In this document: positions 1-6,229 of the stretch, piece by piece
Layout of the letters: every line of letters begins with the position of its first letter
Position numbering within the stretch: position 1 is the stretch's first letter
Assembly: GCA_964413825.1 (NCBI GenBank)
Contig: CAYPTS010000039.1
Location: 1 to 18,397 of the forward strand
Origin: JAFGKM01 sp964413825
Lineage (GTDB): Bacteria; Ratteibacteria; UBA8468; B48-G9; JAFGKM01
Reading direction: 5' to 3'
Length of the DNA stretch: 18,397 nt
The notes under the pieces: generated by a model
Database searches by the model: none
What the model was told of the DNA's origin: nothing
What the model saw: the letters and a program-made list of their open reading frames with translations, nothing else
Made by a program: the position numbers and the translations under genes

Positions 1-39
1 TACGCCTCTATTATACACCCTTTTGTGAATTTAAAAAAC

Positions 40-68
40 TTGACAGCCGCATGGATAAAAGGTTAAAT
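40..68 (+). promoter_or_regulatory. Sigma70-type promoter of the PAS-LuxR regulator
   Basis: A perfect -35 TTGACA (40-45) is followed by a 17-nt spacer and a -10-like TTAAAT (63-68, four of six consensus bases). Transcription would begin near position 75-77. This bears on the start codon downstream: the TTG at 77 would sit at the very 5' end of the mRNA, whereas the ATG at 116 would have a leader of about 40 nt. Confidence 0.6.
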
Positions 69-115
69 ATGTAAAGTTGCCGTACAGAAAAATTGTTCCG
101 CATATTTGCAATATT

Positions 116-1111
116 ATGAAAACGTTAATGTCCGACAACTGTTTCAAGGAACTTTCCGTAAAAATCCTTCAGGATTTCAACGACGGTATCATCATAAGCG
201 ACAACAAGACGCGTAAAATTCTTGACGTGAATCCCGCCGCCCTTACGATGTTCGGATACGGGAAAGAGGAAATGCTGAAAATCTATGCGTTCGACCTGCA
301 TCCCGCCGACCAGAAGGAACCCGTCAAAAAGATTTTAAAAAGACTGGAGTACCGCAGGGCGAAATATAACTGCGACGTGGAATGCGTGCGCAAAAACGGC
401 GAGGTATTCTTCGTGGATACGGCCGGCCAGTTAATGAAATGCGGCAGGCGCCGCATTGCCGTGGGTTTTTTCCGCGAGAGAGCAAAAGTTAAAAACGAGG
501 CGACCGATTGGAACATAGCATACCGGAATCTTGCGGAAATGGTCGGTTACGGCGTATGCCTGGTAAGCAACATGCGGATTATATACGCCAACCAGGCGGT
601 TGCAGGAATATATGGCGTTGAGAGCCCGTTGCATGTCATAGGCAGGGATATAATGGACTGCGTGACGGCCGATGCAAAGGATGAATTTAAGCAAAACTAT
701 GAAAATCTCATAAGCGGGATTAACCCGGTAATGACGGTAAAACGCCGGTTTATAAAATCCGACGGGACCCAGGCGTTATGCCGCGTCAAGGCATCGCGGG
801 TCAGGGTTAACGGCGAATGGGCGGTACAGATGATTGTTACCGTTCCGGGCATGGAAAAAGACGATACGTTCCGGTTTTATGAGCCCGCCGTCCGGGAGAA
901 AAGCGAACCTCCGGAAAAATTGACGGAAAGGGAAACGGAAATTCTTAAGTTAATCGCCGAAGGATATACGGTTAAGGAAATTGCCGGAAAACTGAACATC
1001 TCCGCCCGTACCGTGCGCACGCACAAGTGCAACGTAATGTGTAAATTGCAGATTCACAGCACCGCAAACCTCGTCCGATACGCGATAGAAAACAACCTCG
1101 CCGGTATTTAA
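116..1111 (+). CDS. PAS-PAS-LuxR family transcriptional regulator
   Basis: A soluble DNA-binding regulator of about 331 residues. Two PAS-like sensor domains come first: one at about residues 13-115, with the segment ILDVNPAALTMFGYGKEEM, and one at about 135-245, with IIYANQAVAGIYGV. The C-terminal 60 residues are a GerE/LuxR helix-turn-helix, beginning LTERETEILKLIAEGYTVKEI and containing the recognition helix around SARTVRTH. There is no receiver or kinase domain, so the signal is probably sensed directly by the PAS domains, with an unknown ligand. The frame is open back to a TTG at 77. I chose ATG 116 because the promoter at 40-68 would start transcription at about 76. A leaderless TTG start at 77 and ATG 128 remain possible. 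No strong Shine-Dalgarno site is visible. The palindromes at 1134-1173 just downstream are candidate binding sites for this or another regulator. Confidence 0.88.
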   Translation: MKTLMSDNCFKELSVKILQDFNDGIIISDNKTRKILDVNPAALTMFGYGKEEMLKIYAFDLHPADQKEPVKKILKRLEYRRAKYNCDVECVRKNGEVFFVDTAGQLMKCGRRRIAVGFFRERAKVKNEATDWNIAYRNLAEMVGYGVCLVSNMRIIYANQAVAGIYGVESPLHVIGRDIMDCVTADAKDEFKQNYENLISGINPVMTVKRRFIKSDGTQALCRVKASRVRVNGEWAVQMIVTVPGMEKDDTFRFYEPAVREKSEPPEKLTERETEILKLIAEGYTVKEIAGKLNISARTVRTHKCNVMCKLQIHSTANLVRYAIENNLAGI

Positions 1112-1133
1112 AAACAAATTCCTGTTGTTCTTC

Positions 1134-1173
1134 ACGCAGTTGCGTAACTTGCCTGTCTACGTCATTTGACGTA
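1134..1173. promoter_or_regulatory. Two palindromes, candidate operators
   Basis: Two short inverted repeats, each with a 2-nt centre, lie between the regulator and the interrupted transglutaminase-like gene. They are ACGCA-GT-TGCGT (1134-1145) and TACGTCA-TT-TGACGTA (1158-1173). Their centres are 26 bp apart, and the half-sites resemble each other (TGCGTA and TGACGTA). Neither is followed by a T-tract, so a terminator is unlikely. Dimeric binding sites for a regulator, possibly the LuxR-type protein next door, are the natural reading, but this is inference. Confidence 0.4.
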
Positions 1174-1185
1174 TCCGAAATACCA

Positions 1186-1215
1186 TTGTTTTTCCCGCGG
1201 CGCATATGCAATAAT
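1186..1215 (+). promoter_or_regulatory. Weak candidate promoter for the transglutaminase-like gene
   Basis: TTGTTT (1186-1191), an 18-nt spacer and AATAAT (1210-1215) lie 36 nt before the ATG at 1252 and just downstream of the palindrome at 1158-1173. The match to consensus is only moderate. Confidence 0.25.
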
Positions 1216-1251
1216 TTAGTTGAAATTGGCTTTTTTGCTCTGTGAAAAAAA

Positions 1252-1785
1252 ATGACAAGAGTGATAAAAAAATATAAAATTTACTTCGGGTTGATGCTTG
1301 CCTGCTGTCCCGTATGCTTCATCTCGACACGGATAATACTGAAAAACCCGATTTATTTCGCAAAAATCATCCCCGTCTCCGAGAAGGACGTTCTAAACCG
1401 CCCTCCCTTAAAAGATATGAGCGCCTACCTTCACGGGAAAGAGGTCTCGTATAAACTGCCGGTTCTTCTGAAGGAAGAAACCCTTTCCGAGGTGAAACCC
1501 TTTATCGGAAACAGCAAGAAAGATTTCGACAGGATAATAGGCATAAACCTCTGGGTCAGGGAGAAACTGAAGTTCGGCGACAACTTCAGGCACTATTTCT
1601 TCTGGACGCCGGAAGAGGTTATACGCGATGCGGAAAACGGACATACCTTTTTCTGCGACGCCTATGCGCGCCTCGCCGCGGCCGCGGCGCAAAGCATCGG
1701 CATATGCGCAAGAGTATTCTGGCTGGACGGGCACGTCGTACCGTCTTTTTACGTTTCGGAAATGAGAAAATGGGTCATGACCTAA
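1252..1785 (+). pseudogene. Transglutaminase-like membrane protein, 5' part (cut by an IS)
   Basis: This is the N-terminal 176 codons of a gene whose remainder lies at 3496-3896. The frame runs on for a few bases into the insertion sequence and stops there. Residues 10-35 form a hydrophobic anchor (FGLMLACCPVCFI). A transglutaminase-like core follows, with candidate nucleophile Cys135 in HTFFCDAYARL and candidate His161 in WLDGHVV. Removing the IS and one copy of its target duplication restores an uninterrupted 309-residue frame that reads RKWVMIDPTMG across the joint. Asp178 in that segment completes the expected Cys-His-Asp triad. The ancestral protein would therefore be anchored at both ends, with the catalytic domain between. 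Its substrate is unknown. Transglutaminase-like folds in bacteria act as proteases, peptidases or cross-linking enzymes. The 5' fragment lacks the Asp and should be inactive. No Shine-Dalgarno site is visible before the ATG. Confidence 0.85.
1775..1780. repeat. Target site duplication, left copy
   Basis: TCATGA directly precedes the left IS end, and the same six bases directly follow the right end at 3490-3495. The hexamer is itself a perfect palindrome. Confidence 0.9.
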
Positions 1786-1809
1786 TTTCCCGCAAAAATT
1801 ATAACTATG
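1781..1809. repeat. Left terminal inverted repeat of the IS
   Basis: The outer bases CCTAATTTCCCGC and the inner ATAACTATG match the reverse complement of the right end at 3461-3489. Twenty-three of 29 positions are identical; the differences cluster at positions 14-18, with one at position 2. The transposase stop codon (TAG on the minus strand, 1805-1807) lies inside this repeat. Confidence 0.9.
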
Positions 1810-3361
1810 TTTGAACCGGGACCTTCAAGTTTTCCAAAATTTCCCTTTGGGGCTTGGTAATCTCGGTAAGAATCTGTCCGTACCTTCCTGAGTAACGTAT
1901 CTGTGTTAGCGTTTCCATCTCCATCAGCAACTCTCGCGGTGTATATTTATCAATCAACCCTGTATCCCGCATTTTTTTGCGCAAAGCACTGATAAGAATC
2001 AGCGCAATGAACTGGACGAACAGCCGTCCGTCCATAGCTGCTGAACTCTGAACGCGAAGGCGTTTCATATCCAACTGATTTTTAAGGTCATCAAAACATT
2101 TCTCTACCGCATCCTTGTCCCTGTATACCCTGAGCGCTTCTATGGGATTCTTTATATCGTTTGTCAGTATCACGTAGAATCCTGCATAACGGTTGCGGTA
2201 TTTCTCTATGGCCTCATTGTTGAACAGTGCTTTCCTGCCCCGTACCGGAGTCTCTTTGATTGTAAAAAAGGTCTTGTACATATCTTCATGTGCAATTACA
2301 AGATTATCGGTTTCCAGTTCCTGCTTGCAGGCAAGCAATTCCTCGGTGAAATCGTTAAAAGCAGATGCGGCGATGAAAGAGTTGTAATAAAGATGTACAT
2401 AGCATCGCCTGTGCATATCCCCCCAAGAATAGAGTTTTGTCCGCACATAAAGAATCTCTCCTTCCAGTTTCCTGTAGCATTCCGGATTCTGGATGGACTC
2501 CCTGTTCTCATCAATTATTTCCTGTACCCACTTAAGACTGTTGGGTGCGGCTATTATAAACTTATCCCGGGACTCCAGCAGTTCATTCACGTTCTTCTGG
2601 CTGTAAAACCCCTTGTCCAGAACCAGATGAAGACTGGGCAGATGAAGGTAATCAAAGGTTCTTAAAAACCTGTGCAGGGTGCTGACATCGCTGATGTTGC
2701 CGGGCAGCCGTTCATAGTAAACAGGCAGTTGTCCTTTCTGTCCAGCCAGAAGCGCAAGGTTAATCTGCCGGAGTTTCTCCCTGTCCCGGTTATATCCGTA
2801 CTTGGCATATTCATTAAGCTCTCCATAAGAAGAGACTGACGTGATGTCATAACACAGGTAATCATTCTCCAGCACCTTCTTGCCCCAGCGTAAAAAAAAT
2901 GTCTGCCTGCCGTCACTGTTCAGAGACTTGAGAATATCGCTGATGCGTTGACTGGTAAGCACATTGCCAAACGGATGAATATGGCTCTTGCTCCATGTTT
3001 CGCAATGGCTTAACGGGTCCCCGCGTTGGGCCAGGTAATACGCCATACACAAAATCTGCTGCCAGAATTCCGGAAAGCAGCCTTTTAACACCTTGCTCAG
3101 CTTCAGTTCTCCGGTAATGTCGTCCAGAACCATTGCAGGTCCCGCAACCAGAGTGGTGGCTGTTACAGCAGGGTCTCTTACCGCTGCCTGCTCGGGATTA
3201 AGCCGCTTTGATGGAATAAATGCGCCTGTCCGAGAATCTATCTTCCCAACGCACACCTGCTTGTTGCGTGACTGCTTCTTTTCCTTATCCCAGTAAGATA
3301 CCGCTTCATAAACATAGGTCATCCCGGACCCCTTGTTTGTCTGATATACCTTGTATGCCAT
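1805..3361 (-). CDS. DDE transposase, IS4 superfamily (IS1634-like)
   Basis: This 518-residue protein catalyses cut-and-paste movement of the surrounding element through an RNase H-fold DDE domain. The catalytic residues can be placed as Asp172 (YDITS), Asp249 (LVLDKGFYS) and Glu420. Glu420 lies in YRDKDAVEKCFDDLK, which fits the Y-x2-R-x3-E-x6-K signature of the IS4 group with Lys in place of Arg. The N-terminal 60 residues (MAYKVYQTNKGSGMTYVYEA) are typical of IS1634/IS1549-like transposases, a family attribution made from memory. The ATG at 3361 is preceded by AAGGGGG at a spacing of about 5 nt, a good Shine-Dalgarno site. No frameshift or internal stop is seen, so it is probably functional. 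Confidence 0.93.
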   Translation of the reverse strand: MAYKVYQTNKGSGMTYVYEAVSYWDKEKKQSRNKQVCVGKIDSRTGAFIPSKRLNPEQAAVRDPAVTATTLVAGPAMVLDDITGELKLSKVLKGCFPEFWQQILCMAYYLAQRGDPLSHCETWSKSHIHPFGNVLTSQRISDILKSLNSDGRQTFFLRWGKKVLENDYLCYDITSVSSYGELNEYAKYGYNRDREKLRQINLALLAGQKGQLPVYYERLPGNISDVSTLHRFLRTFDYLHLPSLHLVLDKGFYSQKNVNELLESRDKFIIAAPNSLKWVQEIIDENRESIQNPECYRKLEGEILYVRTKLYSWGDMHRRCYVHLYYNSFIAASAFNDFTEELLACKQELETDNLVIAHEDMYKTFFTIKETPVRGRKALFNNEAIEKYRNRYAGFYVILTNDIKNPIEALRVYRDKDAVEKCFDDLKNQLDMKRLRVQSSAAMDGRLFVQFIALILISALRKKMRDTGLIDKYTPRELLMEMETLTQIRYSGRYGQILTEITKPQREILENLKVPVQT

Positions 3362-3385
3362 ATTCGCCCCCTTTTCATAGTTGTA

Positions 3386-3414
3386 ATTATAACTTGTTTT
3401 AAGAGGAATGTCAA
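3386..3414 (-). promoter_or_regulatory. Consensus promoter of the transposase
   Basis: On the minus strand a perfect TTGACA (3409-3414) is followed by exactly 17 nt and a perfect TATAAT (3386-3391), 24 nt before the transposase ATG. It is the strongest promoter match in the window. Confidence 0.85.
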
Positions 3415-3460
3415 GGGTTCAATCAAAGAAAAGTGTTTATTGCGAAAGGGTTTCAAAACT

Positions 3461-3489
3461 CATAGTTATAAAAACGGCGGGAAATTAAG
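3461..3489. repeat. Right terminal inverted repeat of the IS
   Basis: This is the reverse-complement partner of 1781-1809, with 23 of 29 positions matching. Weaker matching continues inward on both sides after a small gap (TTTGAA is seen inside each end). Confidence 0.9.
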
Positions 3490-3495
3490 TCATGA
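3490..3495. repeat. Target site duplication, right copy
   Basis: The second copy of TCATGA directly follows the right IS end. The in-frame ATG within it (3492-3494) corresponds to Met176 of the ancestral protein and is not a genuine start codon. Confidence 0.9.
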
Positions 3496-3896
3496 TAGAC
3501 CCGACCATGGGCGCCTATTTCAAATCAGGAAACACGCCTCTTTCCGTACTGGAAATCATAGACTGCTATAAAAACGGTACGCCTCCGGAGGCGGTTTTCT
3601 TTGCCGAAGAAAAACGTGCGGACGAAATGCTGGAATCGAGCACCGGTATTTACACCAACGCTTTCACTTTCCTTTTTGACGGGGAGAGCACGGAGAAAGG
3701 CATCAGGCATTTGCTGTTCAGGGAAAGGAAAATTCCGGTCTACGTCCAGTACGTTGAAGAACAATCCAAAAACTTTTACCTGCGGCGCAACGTCCTGTGG
3801 GCAAGTGAGATAATAAGCGTACTGTTCATTCTCTCAATGATTGTCTTTTTCATCCACGTCCTGAAGACCTACCCCCCTCCCGGCGGCTGGTTCTGA
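3492..3896 (+). pseudogene. Transglutaminase-like membrane protein, 3' part
   Basis: These 134 codons were cut off by the IS. They begin MIDPTMGAYF, which supplies the missing triad Asp (Asp178 of the rebuilt protein). Two features follow: a region with a cluster of charged residues (FLFDGESTEKGIRHLLFRERK) and a C-terminal membrane helix (about residues 105-125 of this part) before a short proline-rich tail, YPPPGGWF. The apparent ATG is produced by the target duplication. No ribosome binding site is seen, so any product from here would be fortuitous. Base composition matches the 5' part. Confidence 0.85.
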
Positions 3897-3898
3897 TT

Positions 3899-3915
3899 CC
3901 CCTGTTTTTCAGGGG
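3899..3915. other. Hairpin overlapping the first dispersed repeat
   Basis: CCCCTG (3899-3904), a TTTTT loop and CAGGGG (3910-3915) form a perfect 6-bp hairpin three bases after the stop at 3896. Its right arm is also the left arm of the repeat at 3912-3940, so the two hairpins exclude each other. There is no trailing T-tract. Confidence 0.45.
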
Positions 3916-3940
3916 TCAGCTCCGTTCTAAGACCTGACCC
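3912..3940. repeat. Dispersed palindromic repeat, copy A
   Basis: The arm GGGTCAG (3913-3919) pairs with CTGACCC (3934-3940) around a conserved 14-nt loop, CTCCGTTCTAAGAC. The loop is identical in copies B, C and D, and all four are in the same orientation. The copy lies between two convergent genes. Confidence 0.85.
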
Positions 3941-3950
3941 TGATAGCCTT

Positions 3951-3982
3951 GGGGGTCAGCTCCGTTCTAAGACCTGACCCCC
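3951..3982. repeat. Dispersed palindromic repeat, copy B
   Basis: This is the longest copy, with a 9-bp stem GGGGGTCAG (3951-3959) and CTGACCCCC (3974-3982). It starts 10 bp after copy A. Its right edge overlaps the glycosyltransferase-like fragment at 3980-4025 by three bases. Confidence 0.85.
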
Positions 3983-4025
3983 TTAAGATACTGAAAAAAG
4001 TGTGGGAAAAAGTGTCGGTTATCTT
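3980..4025. repeat. 46-bp glycosyltransferase gene fragment
   Basis: This stretch matches 5876-5921, inside the downstream-coordinate glycosyltransferase gene, at 44 of 46 positions and in the same orientation. The matching segment in that gene encodes ITDTFSHTFFSILR. Here it carries no complete reading frame. It directly abuts the hepT stop codon (4024-4026) on one side and repeat B on the other. It is probably a relic of a paralogue or of a duplication event. Confidence 0.8.
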
Positions 4026-4485
4026 ACAGGGAAGGCTTGTTTTGTATGTATTTGGTCAAGAATGCCGCTATTTCTTCTATAAATCTGTCTATATCCGCAA
4101 GATGATTTTTTATAATACCGTACAATTCCTTATTGCTTACTTCATGGTACATGTGAACCAGTCTGTTTCTGTAACCGGCCATTTTAAGTAAAACCGTATC
4201 GGCGTAATTTTTATCCTCTATTACGCCCTTTTTGCCCAGTTCAACTGCAATCTTTTTATATTCAAGTTCTTTGGAGCCGTACGTCTTTGCAAGGATATGC
4301 CTTCCGATGTCAAACATGGATTCAAGAGCCTTCCTCAGGTAACTTTCGCTCGCGGCAAAATTGCGGTTGTCGCTTAAAAATTCTTCCTCGGAAAGAAGAG
4401 AAAAGTTTCTCAATTCTCCCAGATATTCCTGGATAAGCGAAAGATGCTTCTCTATCCTTTCAACATTCAATTCTGAAATAACCAT
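4024..4485 (-). CDS. hepT: HEPN-domain RNase toxin, HepT family
   Basis: This 153-residue all-helical HEPN protein of the HepT (DUF86) family is the toxin half of a HEPN/MNT toxin-antitoxin pair. In characterised members it acts as an RNase in the cytoplasm. The active-site motif R-x4-H-x-Y is present: R106 and H111, followed by Y113, within YRNRLVHMY near the C-terminus. In characterised pairs the cognate nucleotidyltransferase silences the toxin by AMPylating that tyrosine. I chose the ATG at 4485 over the in-frame ATG at 4500, because homologues begin close to this point. The start lies inside the end of mntA (26-bp overlap), which implies translational coupling. The stop codon touches the 46-bp glycosyltransferase fragment at 3980-4025. 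Confidence 0.9.
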   Translation of the reverse strand: MVISELNVERIEKHLSLIQEYLGELRNFSLLSEEEFLSDNRNFAASESYLRKALESMFDIGRHILAKTYGSKELEYKKIAVELGKKGVIEDKNYADTVLLKMAGYRNRLVHMYHEVSNKELYGIIKNHLADIDRFIEEIAAFLTKYIQNKPSL

Positions 4486-4903
4486 TTTTAACCGCCTCAA
4501 AAAAATCCTTCTGAAACCCGGTTTTTTTGTACATAAGGTCAGCCGCCTGTTTCACTATCCGTTCTTCATATTCTTCCACGAAAAATCTGTCTGCGCAGTA
4601 AACGATTTCCCCCTTGATTGCCTGATACTGCAAAAAAATATCAGTTTCCTGCAGGAAGACAAGGTCAACGTCGAAAGGGCCGAAAAATTTATTAAGAGCA
4701 ACATACAGTTGAGAATAAACCTCAATCCGGCATGAAGGCAGATTTGCAAAGACTACTCCTACGTCAAGGTCGGAATCCATATCTGCCTTTACTGGCTCCT
4801 GTCCGGATAAAAAGGCAACGCCCTTTTCTTTTTGTGAGCCGAATATGTAAGCCGCCTTTACTCCTAATTTCTCAAGTATGCCTTCTAATCCCTCTCTTTC
4901 CAT
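4460..4903 (-). CDS. mntA: Minimal nucleotidyltransferase antitoxin, MntA family
   Basis: This 147-residue nucleotidyltransferase is predicted to be the antitoxin of the overlapping hepT. The fold signature is visible: G22-S23 in YIFGSQKEKG and the catalytic acid pair D45 and D47 in DMDSDLDVGVVF. By analogy with characterised MntA-HepT pairs it would transfer AMP to the toxin tyrosine. A longer frame reaches back to a TTG at 4939, but that TTG is part of the -35 element of the promoter at 4911-4939. The real start is therefore the ATG at 4903, only 7 nt after the -10 box, which predicts a leaderless message. The unit is transcribed away from the glycosyltransferase that follows at higher coordinates. 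Confidence 0.88.
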   Translation of the reverse strand: MEREGLEGILEKLGVKAAYIFGSQKEKGVAFLSGQEPVKADMDSDLDVGVVFANLPSCRIEVYSQLYVALNKFFGPFDVDLVFLQETDIFLQYQAIKGEIVYCADRFFVEEYEERIVKQAADLMYKKTGFQKDFFEAVKNGYFRIEC

Positions 4904-4910
4904 AATAGAA

Positions 4911-4939
4911 ATGATACCGAAATTTTCTACCGTAGTCAA
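4911..4939 (-). promoter_or_regulatory. Promoter of mntA-hepT (leaderless arrangement)
   Basis: On the minus strand TTGACT (4934-4939), a 17-nt spacer and TATCAT (4911-4916) precede the mntA ATG by 7 nt. Both boxes match consensus at five of six bases. The expected start site falls at or next to the ATG. Confidence 0.75.
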
Positions 4940-4986
4940 AAATCCTTGCCGGTATTTTAACCTTCGGTGGAAAATGCAATAAACTC

Positions 4987-5013
4987 GGGGTCAGCTCCGT
5001 TCTAAGACCTGAC
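4987..5013. repeat. Dispersed palindromic repeat, copy C
   Basis: GGGGTCAG (4987-4994) and the shared 14-nt loop are intact, but the right arm keeps only CTGAC (5009-5013) before diverging, so the stem is shortened. It lies 14 bp beyond the stop of the glycosyltransferase and upstream of the mntA promoter. Confidence 0.8.
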
Positions 5014-5027
5014 ATCCGAGGATTCCT

Positions 5028-6116
5028 CTACAACATATTTAAAAACACCCTCTCATAGTCCTCCACCACCTTGTCCCACCTGTAAAGTTTTCCGACCCGT
5101 TCCCTTGCTCTGTCCCTGAATTCCCGCACTTTTTCAGGGTTTTCAAGCAGGTACTCGATGCGCCGCTTCAGTTCTTCGGCGTTTCTGAAATAAAGTCCCG
5201 CGTCACCCAGCACCTCCCTGTTGAACGCAACGTCCAGTGCGATGACGCAGTTGCCGCATCCCATCGCCTTAAGGAGCGCGGGATTTGTCCCGCCCACCTC
5301 GTTGCCGTGTATGTAGGCATAGCAGTTGCAGTGCAGTTCCTCGATGTGCCCGGGTGCATATACCGGCCCCAAAAACCGCACCCGCGCATCCTGCGTCAAC
5401 TTGATTTTCCGCACGTATGGACTGTCCCAGTTGGCTCCGCCGGCTATGGCGAGCAGTTTGCCGGTTTTGACGTTTCCGAACGCCTCGACGGCGGCATCCT
5501 GATGGTTTTCCGGCTCCAGGCGGCTGGCTATGAAAAAATACCCGTCCGGTTCAAGTCCGTACTGCCGGATTATTTCGGGTTTTCCGCTGTTTATCAGATG
5601 CGCGCCGTAAGGTATGAAAACGCTCTCCCTGCCGTATTTTCGCAGGTAATAGTCTTTTATCGCAACGGCATCCGAAACTACCGTATCCGCAATAACGGAA
5701 GAAAAAAACTCCGCAAATTTATAATACAACTTGGCCGCCCTGCCCCACTTCGCCCGCCTCCACTCCAGTCCGTCCACGTTTATTACCACCTTTTCACCGA
5801 GGAGTTTCGGCAGTACCGCAAGCGGGCTGTTTGCCGCATTAAAAATGAGGATTACGTCGGGAGCCCAGAATAGCACCCTTAAGATACTGAAAAAAGTGTG
5901 GGAAAACGTATCGGTTATCTTGCCGGATATGCTGGGCGGGTAGCAGAGTTCGACTCCCCTGTATTCCGTAGGCATTCCTTCGTAAAGGTACCTTCTGCAA
6001 CTGACAACGACCCTGTGCCCTTTCCGCACCAGTCCGGTGCTCAACTCCTCCGCACAGGTCTCAAACCCCCCGTATTTTGCGGGTATCCCCCTTGTGCCCA
6101 CTACCGCTATTTTCAT
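5028..6116 (-). CDS. GT4 glycosyltransferase with DUF1972 N-terminus
   Basis: This 362-residue cytoplasmic glycosyltransferase of the GT-B fold resembles rhamnosyltransferases of capsule and O-antigen pathways. Its N-terminus, MKIAVVGTRGIPAKYGGFET, is the hallmark of the DUF1972 domain. The C-terminal nucleotide-sugar half includes FIASRLEPENHQDAAVEAF and the donor-site region HGNEVGGTNPALLKAMGCG. The sugar donor cannot be read from sequence. An upstream GTG at 6131 is in frame but lies over the -10 box, so ATG 6116 is the start. This puts it 6 nt after TATAAT, another leaderless arrangement; GGGGG directly before the ATG is too close for a normal Shine-Dalgarno site. Codons for ITDTFSHTFFSILR are repeated as a fragment at 3980-4025. 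Confidence 0.92.
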   Translation of the reverse strand: MKIAVVGTRGIPAKYGGFETCAEELSTGLVRKGHRVVVSCRRYLYEGMPTEYRGVELCYPPSISGKITDTFSHTFFSILRVLFWAPDVILIFNAANSPLAVLPKLLGEKVVINVDGLEWRRAKWGRAAKLYYKFAEFFSSVIADTVVSDAVAIKDYYLRKYGRESVFIPYGAHLINSGKPEIIRQYGLEPDGYFFIASRLEPENHQDAAVEAFGNVKTGKLLAIAGGANWDSPYVRKIKLTQDARVRFLGPVYAPGHIEELHCNCYAYIHGNEVGGTNPALLKAMGCGNCVIALDVAFNREVLGDAGLYFRNAEELKRRIEYLLENPEKVREFRDRARERVGKLYRWDKVVEDYERVFLNML

Positions 6117-6122
6117 CCCCCA

Positions 6123-6151
6123 ATTATACACCCTAAGCGGCTCTCCTTCAA
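6123..6151 (-). promoter_or_regulatory. Promoter of the DUF1972 glycosyltransferase
   Basis: On the minus strand TTGAAG (6146-6151), a 17-nt spacer and a perfect TATAAT (6123-6128) end 6 nt before the ATG at 6116. Confidence 0.7.
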
Positions 6152-6175
6152 TTTACCCCGGGGGCATCTCCGTCA

Positions 6176-6206
6176 GGGGTCAGCTCCGTTCTAAGACCTG
6201 ACCCCC
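6176..6206. repeat. Dispersed palindromic repeat, copy D
   Basis: An 8-bp stem, GGGGTCAG (6176-6183) with CTGACCCC (6198-6205), surrounds the shared 14-nt loop. The copy sits between two divergent genes, just upstream of the methyltransferase -10 box. Confidence 0.85.
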
Positions 6207-6216
6207 TTATAAATGG

Positions 6217-6222
6217 TATACT
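6217..6222 (+). promoter_or_regulatory. -10 box of the frameshifted methyltransferase
   Basis: TATACT lies 7 nt before the ATG at 6230, matching the leaderless spacing seen elsewhere in this window. No convincing -35 is visible; the region it would occupy is inside repeat D. Confidence 0.4.
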
Positions 6223-6229
6223 CTATATC

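Larger units (their letters stand above)
1781..3489. mobile_element. Complete IS4-superfamily insertion sequence (IS1634-like)
   Basis: This 1709-bp element is bounded by imperfect 29-bp terminal inverted repeats and a 6-bp direct duplication TCATGA. It contains one full-length DDE transposase on the minus strand with a consensus promoter inside the right end. It interrupts a transglutaminase-like gene, and excising it with one duplication copy restores that frame exactly. Everything needed for transposition looks intact, so the insertion may be recent. The family assignment rests on recognition of the transposase; no database search was run. Confidence 0.93.

Noticed and set aside
10..15. 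Minus-strand TATAAT near the left edge, possible promoter of a gene outside the window
   Set aside because: The -35 region is only a T-run and the gene it would serve is not in the window, so it cannot be supported.
77..115. TTG start at 77 for the LuxR-type regulator
   Set aside because: The promoter at 40-68 would start transcription at about 75-77, leaving no leader for a TTG start. ATG 116 is preferred, although a leaderless TTG start is not strictly excluded.
4904..4939. Longer mntA frame from TTG 4939
   Set aside because: That TTG is part of the -35 element TTGACT; the -10 box and ATG 4903 follow at the expected distances.
3912..5013. Repeats A-C as a CRISPR array
   Set aside because: Copies are irregularly spaced (10 bp, then about 1 kb), there are no unique spacers of equal size, and no cas genes are seen.
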